Below are positions 23,290-35,200 of a stretch of 64,000 nucleotides of DNA, one piece after another. The stretch's first letter is position 1. Every line of letters starts with the position of its first letter. Made by a program: the position numbers and the translations under genes. Location: NCBI RefSeq assembly GCF_003597395.2, contig NC_133782.1, forward strand, positions 5,869,697 to 5,933,696. The letters run 5' to 3'. The notes beneath the pieces were generated by a model. The model searched no databases. It was not told where the DNA came from and was given only the letters and a program-made list of their open reading frames with translations. The DNA is from Chelonoidis abingdonii. Its lineage: Eukaryota > Chordata > Testudines > Testudinidae.

Positions 23290-23470
23290 GGGGGGAGGGA
23301 TAGCTCAGTGGTTTGAGCATTGGCCTGCTTAACCCAACATTGTGAATTCAATCCTTGAGGGGGCCACCTAGGGGATCTGGGGCAAAATCAGTACTTGGTC
23401 CTGCTAGTGAAGGCCGGGGGCTAGACTCAATGACCTTTCAGGGTCCCTTCCAATTCTGTGAGATAGGTCT
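23290..23470 (+). repeat. tRNA-derived turtle SINE
   Basis: Pol III A box in 'tagctcagtggtttgagcat' (23301-23320) and B box in 'gtgaattcaatcc' (about 23342-23354), then a CR1-like tail 'gactcaatgacctttcaggg' and 'tcccttccaattctgtgaga'. This matches the tortoise Pol III SINE (Cry I) described from hidden-necked turtles and is the best single clue to the organism. Confidence 0.85.
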
Positions 23471-23519
23471 ATCTCCATATATTATACATTAGAGGGCTCT
23501 GTAGCCTCTTGTTTTTATT

Positions 23520-23650
23520 TGATAGGAGCTGTCATGCTGCTATTTGCATTGCAATAACATCTAGAGGCCCCATCCTCTTGGTGCCAGGTGCTGTACAAAC
23601 ATGTAACAAGGAGATGATTCCTGCCCCAAAATGCTTACAATCCACCTGAT
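23520..23650 (+). repeat. Old interspersed repeat (copy 4 of 5)
   Basis: Has 'aggccccatcctcttggtgc', 'caggtgctgtacaaacatgt' and 'tgcttacaatccac', as in the other copies. Confidence 0.5.
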
Positions 23651-23669
23651 CTCTTTTCCTCCTCTCTAG

Positions 23670-24745
23670 GTTTTCGGGTGATCTGTACACCTCACGCTGC
23701 TCCATCTCTCAGCCAATCTTCTCCACCCAACATGACGGCCAGTGAGAACAGCGTTTCATCCAGTCTGACACGTCTTGTACAACTGTGCTTTCCCTGGTAC
23801 CTGACTGTCTGCACTGACAGCTTAGAGCCCCTGAACCATCTCTGTCCCCCTATGCTGAAGGGGAAAGGTTCCTCCTAGCCTGCAAACCTCTGCATTGCCT
23901 TGTTTTAGGCAAGCATACCTGCAGTCTGCCACGTGCCTCTAGGATCTCACTTTTCACCAGCAGAGCCCTCGCTCAGAAAGCAGAGACAAGTTAAAACTGC
24001 TTTGATGCCATCATCCTGTAGGCTTTCCTCCTCCAACTGCTGATCACATCCACTTAGCTTTTGCAGCAGGTATTCCTAGGGCACCCAGCCCCATTGGGAA
24101 GATAGCGTACCTAGCAACACTTCTCCCAGACAAGCCATCTCAGACAGCAAGGTCAGCAAGGATTTGAAAAATCTGATCTCACGTGTTTAAATTTAAAAAA
24201 ATCCTCCTCTTACGTAATTGAGTGAACGAGAGCTTCAGGGACTGTGAAGCACTACTGGCATGGCCTGCAGTTAACGCAAGCAGTGACAAGAAAACCCCCC
24301 ATCCATGGAAATATTCCTCCCATCCTGAGCAGCGGTACTGGAAACAGAAAGGAGGTCAGCTTACCCTGGATGCTTTACTTCCTCAGTCATGTTAAAACTA
24401 GTGGAATCTCCCCATTTAAATCTCAGCGAGCGAATCTACCTTTTGCTGCCCCGTGGTCACAAACATTTCTTTCGCTCTGGACTGTGCTCTCCATGCTTCG
24501 ACCATTATGCGTTTTAGCTGCGTGTGTGTTTCCATCGGTCTTTCCCGTCCTAAGGCTTTCAGCTGGAAGATGTATTTACAGTGTAAATGTAACAGGACCT
24601 GATGTGATGCACAACCTCAGATAATTAAATGTAATAGCCCTCTAGTTAATAGCCAGGAGCGGTTGTGTTCCATCAGTTAGCTACGTGGAGAATACCGTGT
24701 GCTGTATTTGACACATTAATGAATATAAAGTGTTGCTTGTATTTA
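23670..24745 (+). other. Candidate 3' UTR exon of the peroxidasin gene
   Basis: Begins after a good acceptor ('tcttttcctcctctctag', AG at 23668-23669). Entered in phase 0 it encodes VFG then TGA. The following 1 kb is non-repetitive and ends near a variant poly(A) signal ('gaatataaagtg', about 24720); a canonical AATAAA lies at 25107-25112. A 66-codon frame at 23678-23878 has four cysteines but not the VWC pattern, and I do not regard it as coding. Confidence 0.4.
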
Positions 24746-27700
24746 TTATTCTCAGGTGCTCCACTGCTAAATAAGAAACATGTAACCAGCTTTTGGGGGG
24801 CTACTTTGGACGTGCTTTTCAGTGGTGCTATAATTTATACCCATGGGACTCCACAGTAGCCGAAAACTTGTCAGTCACGGGCAGATAGTGTTTTTCTAAG
24901 AACATACCTGAGTCCTTAGTTGTTATCTCTGTTCCTCCCATCATCCCTTTCTTTTTCCCAGCCTGTATCCTCCCCTTCCCACAGTACAAGGATCATAAAC
25001 TTTTCCAACTATGCTTGTTCTTTTTTTCTTCTTTTTAGGCCTGTTACTGAATCGAAGGGACCCAAAGCCTGTGATGCCCCTGCTAGGACTTGGAAGTTAT
25101 TAGGAAAATAAAATGATGCTAGAAAAGGGATGTGGTTGGTGAGATTTTTTCAACTATTTCTTGGTGTGCCAAGGTGGGTGAGGTAATGTCTGTTACTGGA
25201 CCAGAAGATGGTCCAATAAAAGAGATTGCCTCGCACACCTTGTGTGTCTCATATCCGGGGACCCTGTATACATACTTCTGTGGGACGGGGTGTGTAATGC
25301 AAGTGCCTGCTTGTAGGGACGGTAAAAGCTACACAGGGATGGTTAGCTCAGCTCAGATGCAGTGTCTGGTTCTAAGTGGCATTTCTGCTTTTCTAGCTAT
25401 GGTAGAAATGAAGAATCAGGAGGAAATCCTCAGCTGCTGTAAATCGGCTACCGTTGGCTTTTGCTTTACACTGTCTGAGGGTCTGGCCCCGTGGGTCTTG
25501 ACAGAGGTCAGAGGGAGTGAGTCCAATATTCCATGTCTCTTTCAGCAAACAAGAAGTTTATGCAGCCCTCGTTACATATAACAAGGGGCAAATGTGCGGA
25601 TGCCGAATGTCCAGTTTAAATGCCTGAAGAGACACAGAGCCATGGTGGATTTTTCTCTTGATGCACGTGGTTAAGGCTGGTGGGGGCATGGAGAGCATAG
25701 CTGTGAACAGCGGAGTTGTTGGTGTTTTACACATAGTCCAGTGGGCAATGCGGAACTTGCTGTCTCTTTTTTCCCTACAAGTTGGAACCTCTGCCTCCCC
25801 TCCTGCCTTTTTAATTCCAGTTCTTATGCTAGAAGTAAGAAAAGCACAACTTGGTGAAACTGCCTAAGCAGAAAATCCTCTCTCCAGTGCCTGGTGCTTG
25901 TGCAGATGATGCAGGCTGATGGGCAGCCATCAGTGGAGCATCTCAGGCCAGGTAGGGCACGTTTGCTGTGCTGCTTTCTTGTGGGTGGAGAGTGGCTGGT
26001 GTATATTCATGATTACAGACCCACCAGTCCATCCTTCCCCACAACGCCTATGCAGCAGCCTGGAATGATTCTTCATGGAGCCCAGCTCAATGGTAGATGT
26101 GGAGAGGACACAAGTTGAGTGGCACTTCTGGCTCTCTGAGCCTTCGGGATGGGGCCAGATGCCCCTAAAATCTGATCAAGTTTTGGGGCAGGCAGTTTGG
26201 GAATCGTCAGAATCCCAGGGAGCACGCAGGGAACACTGGCACTGAGCCACAGGATTTGCACACGTTGGTTTGCTATGCTATCCTGTGCCACCTCTTCATG
26301 TTGATTTCTGGACTCCTACAGCTGCTGCTATGAACCGGGAATAATCTCTCTCTATGTCTCATGGGAAACCTGGTGTGATTTAATAATGCGGCACCTTGAG
26401 ACACTTTGTTCCTCACAAAAAGCAAATTTACCAGCCAAATGAACTCACGTGTGAATTTTTGCACTCAACATCAGTGGAGTTACAACTTTCATAAAGGGGT
26501 GTGTGTGAGAGAATGAGAGACAGAGTGTGTTCGTTCAGTGCTTATGAACATTTATCCTGAGGAGAGCTGATAGCACTCTATGCCAACCCCATCCCAGATA
26601 AATCGAGAACTCGGTGGCCCCACTCTAAGTAGTCCTGTGGACTCTGGAACAACAGTCCATAGAGTCCCAGGCCAGAAGGCACTGTTGTGATCAATGTGTA
26701 AGACAGGCCAGAGACCTGCCCCAAAGCAATTCCCAGAGCAGATTTTAGAAAAACATCCAATGTCCAAGCCAGCACTTGGCAGCTTCATTGCCAAGTGCCT
26801 TTGCACCCAACCCCCCTAGATTGCACATGGCTCCAAGCACCCAGTCTCAAGGGCTGGTCCTATGGGCCATACCCTCAGCTGCGCTGCCTGGCTTTTTGCC
26901 ACTCATGTTTGCTGCGTCAGCAAGTGGAGGGCGGATTTACTGCATCAGGGAATGGAGGATTGGCTACTAAAGGGTGTGAAGTTTAAGGAATTTAACTTTT
27001 TAATATATCCAGGTGAGTAGACAGCTCTTCTGACCACAGTATCTAAAGGCTCCTGTGAGTTAAAAGATGCAAAACCAGACAGATGCGATTCCTAGAGCCA
27101 AACTCAAATGAAAAGAAAAATTGAAATCCAAATAAGAGAGAGGTTTTCAGCTAAATTTATAACGGTCTGAATTTTGCTACTGAAGTGGCCTTAAGTTGAC
27201 CACTTAAGTGATCTAGCTTTGCCACTTAATTGAAAATTGCAACTTTGGCTGTCCCGACTCACCACGTAGGCACTGTGGTCCTCTTAAGTAGAACTCTTAA
27301 GTAGCTGAGACCACTTAAATGGCATTATTATTCACTAAACCTCTGTTCAAACCATTACAACAGATCTCTTCCTCTCTCTCTTTTTTTAAACCACTTCTTT
27401 CAAACCAACAATTTGCATCCTGAAAAGGAACCAGAGTCAGCAATGAAATTCCAGACAATTATAACTAGTTTTCAATTCAATTTTTATTTTTTTTATAATT
27501 TCTATGGATAATATCGATGTTTATTTTTAAACAATTTTTTCTGATTTTTATCAATTTAAATTTTTGCAGTTGTGGGAAATTATGGGGGGCAGACGATAAT
27601 TATTTAATTGACAGTAGACATTGAGATTCAAAAAGTTACAGCTTTATAACCGTTCAAACACAAGGTTAACATCACATATCAAAACATACGAAGTAAATAT

Positions 27701-28846
27701 CTTTAAATCAAGCTCTAAGTTCTCAAGCAGCGTTTTTCTTACTTTGCCTCACAGTGAATTTCGGTCATCGGAGGAAATATTCGTGTGTTCGTTTGTGTGT
27801 GTTCAGTGAAATTGACATCTACCAACACTGACTAGTCCAATCCCTCCCACTGTAACTATGGCAGCCGAGGAAAAATAAGAGGCACAAGAGCTAGAGTTCA
27901 GGGAGTGCAGATCACCTGGTGAGAGATGCAAATCTCACTAACATGGAAACTCCATGCAAACTTCAGACCATTTCAACTGGGATTTTTCACATTACATAGC
28001 AAACCTGAGGCCACATAAATGGTAAACTCCAGACAAGAAATGCAATAAACCTCTCCCTTTTATTCAAGAGTCTGTTTTATACAGATTGCATCCACTAAAG
28101 AGCTCCAGTTTAAAAAAAAACAAACAAAAACAAAACAAAAAAACCAAGGCAGTTGCAATGGAGGGGGAGTTAGTAATCCAGACAGGTAGAGCCGGATGTC
28201 AGAACCTGCCCGGGAGGAGAGCTGTACCTGGCAAGCAAAAAAATATTTGAGGCAAAAATCCAGACCACTCCAGCGGAAAACCTCCCACTCTTACACTCTC
28301 TCACTTGCTGTCTCTGTAACTCGTTTTTTTTTTTTTAACTGTAGCACATTTGAGAAGATAATTTATATGAAAGATCCTGCACAAAATAGAGGGAAATTAT
28401 TATTTAACTGAGATGTACCACTTGTACGTCCGAGTCCCTTCTACCTACCAGGAACTGGTAAGTACCAGAACGTATTTTCGGTTAAGTTCTGGTTCAAAAG
28501 ACTCCCTTATTTCTCAAAGTGTAAACAGAGTTGACTAATGAAGCACACTCCAGCTGTGATTGTCAGGCCAGATGTGTGTGCAGGTCTGAGCCTATGGCTC
28601 CAGCCCACAACGAGTTACACCTGATCTTCTAGTTTCACTTTCAGAAGTAGGAAGTTCTCAGTTAAAGGCAGCACAGGCGCCTGTTCCAGCACTGAGCTAG
28701 CATCACACACCCCTGAGCGTTGATTCGAACAGATGATGTGCAGGGCTCAGGACTGAAGACATGGGTCCGAAAGTCCCTGCTCTGCTGTGGAGAAATTCTA
28801 TGGCATAGCAGCCCCACGCTTGGACACAGCTTTGTTTGGAACAGGG

Positions 28847-29202
28847 ATGGAACAACATGTCAGGAAGCACTTGACCTTCCTAACCTTCATCTGGAACAAA
28901 CTCTGGCCAAACACCGTCTCTGCTGACAGGCCCTCGCAGGGGTATTTTGATCCTGAGCCTGTCGCCCTGCGGCCTGACCTAGAGCCGAATCCTGTCCTCC
29001 CCAGCTCCTCTCTCTTTAGTGCGCTGTATGATTTCAGAGCCAGGAGTGCAGAGGAGCTGAGCGTCAGCCAAGGAGACAAACTCTGCATCCTCAAAGAAGA
29101 GGGGGAATATGTCTTAGCAAGGAGGCTTACGGGGGAACCAGCGCTGGGCTACATCCCTGCTAATTACGTGACCAGGATCAACGAGGAAACCTCTCAGCAA
29201 CC
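28847..29202 (+). CDS. SRMS: SRMS exon 1: N-terminus and SH3
   Basis: Encodes the hydrophobic N-terminal patch [10 protein letters not shown] and an SH3 domain with [22 protein letters not shown] and the GYIPANYV end. The usual SH3 Trp pair is replaced by tyrosine or alanine in [10 protein letters not shown], as in SRMS. Ends in phase 2 (CC). Confidence 0.95.
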
Positions 29203-32200
29203 GTAAGTATCTGAATCCCAGCTCTTCACTGTGGCTTATGTGGGGATAATCTCTTGTAAGTGGCGCACAAAGCGTGGGGAGCTACTGCAAGCTGCATCTT
29301 ACGGCACCAGTGCTATATATTGATCTAAGGCCCTGCAGAACTGGGCACCTAGAGCTCCCCTCCCAGCTAGGGACAAAGGCCAAAGGCTGGGCCTGCTGCC
29401 CCTACACTGAGGCTGTCCCCGATCAGCTCGAATGGTAGCATTTTCTTGTGTCTGTTTTTCTTTTGCATTTGCATTTGATATTGTCGGCAGCCAGGGTCTA
29501 GGGCACACTGCAGTGATTGGGCTGGGGGTGGAACCGGCGCATCGCACAGTTCTGGGCCAGGGCACAGAGATATCAGAGCTGTTTCTAGAGCAGCTCCCAC
29601 AACGGGGTCCTGCTCCAAGCTAGGGGCTCCCAGGTGCTCCGGTAATACAAGTAATTACGATCCCTGGCAGGTGGCAGCCAAATGGCCTGCTCCACTCACA
29701 GGTCCTGTATAGGTGTTGCTAGGTCGGTTAGGGTGTGATAATTTTTTTTAACTGAAATAGTGATGCTGGTAAAACTCCCTGCCTGGACACACAGATACCA
29801 GTCTGAAGGGGTCTTGTCCCAGGTATAGCTATTTCCCTTCCTGTTTGAGAAGACACTGTCCCAGGATACATCACCTTTCTAGTGGTATAGCTGCCCTTCA
29901 GACGAGGGGGCTTAGACCAGGTTGATGAAAGCAATGCCACGTGTGTGTGTGTAGACAAGGCTTTTAATTCCTCTTTGTGCTGCATCAGTCCCCAAAACCA
30001 CTGCTTGTCCTCTTCTCTCAGACTGGGGGGAGCAGGCCGAGGGGGCTGAGGCTGAGCAGACAGCTGTGGCAAACGTGGCAAAGGGAGGCAGCTGCCATGC
30101 TGAACCCCCGAGCTGCACCAGACAAAACCCCTGTTTCGGCGCAGCCATGGGCCAGTCGAGTTCTCCAGCTCAGGCTGGCACAAGGGGCTCCAGCAGCAGC
30201 AATCTACTCCTGCACACCGCTCCCCCCACAACAACTCCCCTTCGATACCTTCACAGCAGCTGGTTTTAAATTTAGAACATTAACCTCTTCCTGCCCAGTG
30301 GGCGAGTGAGTTTACTATTCTATAAGGCAGTGTTTCTTTCCTCACTCGCAATAATCCAGTTCCAACATGCTTTGTGAAGCACACCTGAGACACTTCCGTT
30401 CTCCCAGTGTCAGGCCTGTGAGTCACTCAGTATCATTAGCATATTACACACACGCTGGAAGAACGCATTGTGAAAACTCCTAGTGAACTCCCAGTAAAAG
30501 TTTCTCCTCTGGTCTTTCAAGTCTATTCAGGTGGCATCTGAGCTCTTACTTATCTTCCTGAATAGGGACTCAAAGGGATGGAGGATGGAATATGGATGAC
30601 AGCATCCAGTACACACCACAGTCAGTTTTCAAAGTGAAATCACTTTGCATTTTAAAATAAATAGGTTTCCATTTCATTTCTCCATCTCATTGAGATCAAA
30701 TAGACAGGACACCGACAAAACAAATGGTTGTGTGGTACAGCCAGAGTATACTTTTTTCAGCACTGATAAAATTGTTTGACTTAATCAAGCTACGGGTACG
30801 GCTGAGCAAGCAATTTGGGGGCTGAACTGAGAAATACAAGGAAAAATTGATTTTTTGGGAGGGTTTTTATCAAAATGAAAAAAAAATTGCAGGGCAGAGG
30901 GATCAACATTTTCTAAACAATTTGCTGTTTGTTAATTTTTTCCCCCAATTTTTTTTCCAGCTCAAACTGTCCACCAGATTCAATCTGAATTCAGAGGTAG
31001 GGTTGGTCACCCCAAAACTGCATTTTTCAGTTAATTTAGTAATTGCTAAAAAATAAAAATTCCCCTAACTCTCCATACAACCCCCTGCAAGCCCTAGTAT
31101 CAATGGCAGGGTAGGCATTGTACTAGTAGTCACCAGTATATACCGGTGCCTGTCATATGCCAGGGGCATGACACTTGTGTAGTCCTGACCCTCAGCCACT
31201 GATTGGGGCTGGCTCAGTCTCTTCCCAGCACACCTGTGTTTCACCCCTGTATTACAGGTGGCACAGGGGGTAAAGGAACCCACCTTTTCTTGCTGGTGGT
31301 ATCAAACCTCAGTTTCGATCGGGAGTGACAGTGTTTGGTGGTAGTGCATACAGAGCATAAGCCCACAGCGCAGTTTAGCTGTTACGATTGGCAACACACC
31401 AGGACAGCAGAAGGCAAGTCCAGACAAAGCTTCATGAACAAATTCATTCATGGGCCCCATGAATGAGAGTAGCTGCTTTAGAATAATTCCAGGAGAAGAG
31501 TGAAAGTCACTAGTACTCCTATATGGAAGAAATTGATCCTGAGCCTGTGAAGTGTTCTTGGCTCCATTGATGCTATCCATTCCTCACTTTCATGCCTCAC
31601 TAGTTCATAGCCCCTTTAATAATCTGCAGCCAGCAATAATCTGTGTGGCAAAGAGAAATTAGTGGGGCCTACTACGATTTCTGAAAAGCAGCCTCTGAGT
31701 TTGTTACCGAATAGTATCGTGAGTGCAGTTTTACAGGAGCAAAGAATGTGATCTCACTGAGTCGTCCAACTCGCTGGCTGCACCCACACAGCACCTGGTA
31801 AAGTGGGAATTTCAGAAGCAGTAACCTAGTTTGCTGAAATCCAGTGGCAAAACTCACCAGCTCCTCCATGGCAGAAGCCTTGTGCCGCCACTGAATGTTT
31901 TTTGGGACTCCCACCTACGTATCCAAGTATTTTCAAATACACTTGCAATTGTTTGCACCCCACCACAGGCCCCTAGTTATCTGAGGGTGCAAGACTGATG
32001 GCTTAGTTGAGGCCCGTATATAGGGCCCAACCAAATTCATGGTCCATTTTGATCAATTTCAGTGTCATAGGATTTTAAAAATCATAAATTTTATGATCTC
32101 AACTATTTAAATCTGAAATTTTACATAATTGTAGAGGTCCTGACCCAGAAGGGAGTTGCGTGAGCGGGGGAGGGTTTCAAGGTTTTGCGGGGTGTACTGC

Positions 32201-35200
32201 TACCCTTACTTCTGTGCTGCTGCTGGTGGCGGCGGCACTGGAGAGCGGCGGCTGCTGGCCAGGAGCCCAGCTCTGAAGGCAGAGCCATCACCAGCAGCAG
32301 CAGAGAAGTGAGGATGGCAGGTATGGTATCACCACGCTTCTGTGCTGCTGCTGGCGGTAGCGCTGCGTTCAGAGCTGGGCACCTGGCTACTAGCCACTGC
32401 TCTCTGGGCTCCCAGCTCTGAAGGCAGCACAGAAGTAAGGGAGGCAATACCACGACCCCTCTAAAATAACCTTGTGACCCCCCCTGCAACTCACTTTTGG
32501 GTCAGGACCCCCAATTTGAGAAATGCTGGTCTCCCCTGTGAAACCTGTAAGTGTACAAAAGACTAGATTTCATGGTGGCAGACCAGATTTCACGGTCTGT
32601 GATGTGTTTTTCATGGCCATGAATTTGGCAGGGCCCCACCCATAGGCCAGTCAAGCCCAAAGGTTCTTTTCAGATTCAGTCATTTTATTTTCAGGAACGG
32701 CAGCGATGCATTGCGAGGCACAGGACAGTAGCTTCTTGCTGCCCTCACCTGTGGTCAGGTCCCCCTTGTGCGAGGGGATTTCCCTGCATGCAGGCATGAT
32801 GCAGTCTCTCTCTGCAGCTTGCAAGCTAACTAAAGGCAAAAGATAAATTGTGGGAGGGAAAACTGAAGGGCAGCGACTAGCCCAACCGGTAGAGCCAGGA
32901 ATTGGGCCCGGGCTGGTGCCATAGCTCGTAGCCCACATTGCCTGCTATTTTGGAAAATAAAAGTTAGAGGCTTATCCAGAGGGGTGGGACTGTGGAACGG
33001 AAACACCAACCTGGCTGTAAGGACAACTGTAGAGAAATCGGATTCCGCCCCAGCCAGGAGGTAGCCAGGATTCCCCCAGCTGGCTAGAATGCTGAGAGCA
33101 AGACTGCGGCCCGAGGGGGAGAGGGAGCCTTTCTCCCAGGTGTAACACAGGTGCTGGAAGGCCAGGGTCTGTGGACGAGCTGCCTGCTCACAGCCCTGTG
33201 TGCACTTCGCCCCCTCCTATGCAGCCGGGCAGTGGTTGTCTTCACCTGCAGCCTGCCAGTGATGCTGTGATTCTGCTCCCATCACAGGCGGGGGTCTTGA
33301 TGGCAATGCCTGGCCATGGGCCTGGCACCCTAGATTCATTTTTTGTCGATGGGGATGAACGTGCACTTGCAGCTTGCCCTGAACCTTCATGCTCAGTGAA
33401 GAGACGGGAGGGGGGACAGTGCTAATAGCCTGGGAGGAAGCAACTAGCCGGGGTTTATTGCAAGTGAGCCTGTTGCTGGGGAGCAAGTCCAAGAACCTGT
33501 CAGCTCCACACCCCATCAGCATTTGTGGCTGAGGCAAATACTCCCTTTCCTACTCCCTTCTGCACCAACCCTGGGCCCCAGGACAAGCCCAACCTGTCTT
33601 CCCCCCTGCCCCTCCCAGCAAGAACAAACAAGCGAGGTACATGCAAAGAACAGGACATGCCAGCTGTGCCTTGGGCCGAGTATACGAAGCTGCTGGATGG
33701 ATCAAGTCAAGTAAATGCAGGCTATGGGGCGCCATTCACCCAGCACCCTTTGGGAGCCTCTCCCGGTGCATGCGTGGGGTGTGCGGGGAGACTAACAGAC
33801 CCTTTCACTGCTCATCGCTTTGTAACAAACACCAGTGCAGCTTTCTGCAGCAATGGCCCTGGCATTTGCCTTTATGCATGGAGTGGCTGGCAAGCAATGA
33901 CCTCAGACTCTTTCCCAGGTGATTTTTAAATATTTGCACAAATTATAGGACTAGAGGAGCTGGAGAGGGAGGACAGAGCCAAGATCCACTTGCATCCAAC
34001 AGAATTCCGCGCCGGCAGGATTTTAGGAGCAGTGCAGTTTAGGTTAGTACATGTATTGTAAGCTTCTTGGGGGCAGGGACTGTCTCTTTCTGAGTTGGTA
34101 CAGCCCCTAGCACAGTGGAGTCCTGCTTCACAACTAGGGTTCCTAGGCACTATGATCATACAAATAAATAATGTAATAACCACAGGAGTGGTGAGAAGAC
34201 ACATATAATAGTGTCCCTGGCCCCTGCACCCTTACACACACGCAGTGGCCACATATACATTTGAGTGTACAAATTCTAGTACCCATGTGTGTTACGATGG
34301 GATAGTCCAGATCAGAGACAAGGCTGGCTCTGGGCAGGGACTGGGCAAAACGTCCCTGATGTGGTGGTTAGTGAGCCCTTCACACTTAAGGAGCTTGCAA
34401 GAGTTCTGCTTCATTCTGTGTCCAATTGCAATTGGCTGTGCCTGTAACAAAGAGCTTCCCAGAGCCCTGCCCGGACTGTGTCTGAGAAGCTCAGCCCTTA
34501 AAGGTCCTGTCCCCAATAGCACACTTTGCACAGCTCTGCCCAGAGCACCTCCCACCTGACCTACAGCCCTGCCGTGCTGCTCCAATCTTAGACCTCCTTT
34601 GGTCAGACAGCATTTTGCCAAGCGCAGGGTAGTTTTGTGACAGGACGAATAGAAGAAAGGCCACCAGCACATTTTTACTTGTGACCTAATCCATATTTGA
34701 ACCTGGATTTTCTAGAACTGAAGGGCATATAAATGCCTTGTTTTAAGTGCTACCAAACCCTTCTCATTCTTCTTGCTTCCTTAACTGCTGAATTAAGATC
34801 AACATGACCAGTGTCTTTGGTGGAGTTAAGTGTTTGTAGGCGACACGCCCTTGGTTCTAAAGATCTGCTCTTATCTGGGGCAAAGTGCCAGGCTTTCCTG
34901 TACTTTCCTCTGGAGTCCAAAGAATGAAGGAAATAGTTCGACGTTAACAAGCTGGGATACCAGATAACAAAAGGCTCGGGTGAAACTGAGCTAATCAGTC
35001 AACAGCCTCTGAGCCCAAAGGTTAGCAATGACATCAGAAGGTGCCATTGTTTGCGGGTGCTCCTGTCTCTGCACTGTAAATCAGCTGTTCTGCTGCTCAT
35101 TAGGCAGTTGCACAAACACAAATAGTGATAACCACAGGCACTATGGGCTGGAACTCAAGAACCAGCATCTCTGCTATTCCAACTCGGTGGGGACATGATA

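Larger units (their letters stand above)
23043..28846. other. Spacer between peroxidasin gene and SRMS
   Basis: About 5.8 kb. Holds the SINE, the old repeat and the candidate 3' UTR listed separately; a small hairpin repeat at about 25140-25275 ('ggtgggtgaggtaatgtctg' against 'gagattgcctcgcacacctt'); an antisense CR1 fragment at about 26655-26790; and AT-rich sequence at about 27440-27560. The SRMS promoter should lie near the right end, but I see no clear TATA box. No further gene was found. Confidence 0.55.

Noticed and set aside
23678..23878. 66-codon frame with four cysteines as a possible replacement for VWC
   Set aside because: The cysteine spacing lacks the CxxC and CC patterns of VWC, and using this frame needs a weak donor inside the preceding tentative exon.
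28787..28846. Upstream in-frame ATG for SRMS
   Set aside because: The 20 added residues have no match at the human SRMS N-terminus, whereas the second Met aligns directly.
32121..32489. 122-codon minus-strand frame rich in Ala, Leu and Pro
   Set aside because: It lies inside the hAT-like element and comes from two related GC-rich arms.
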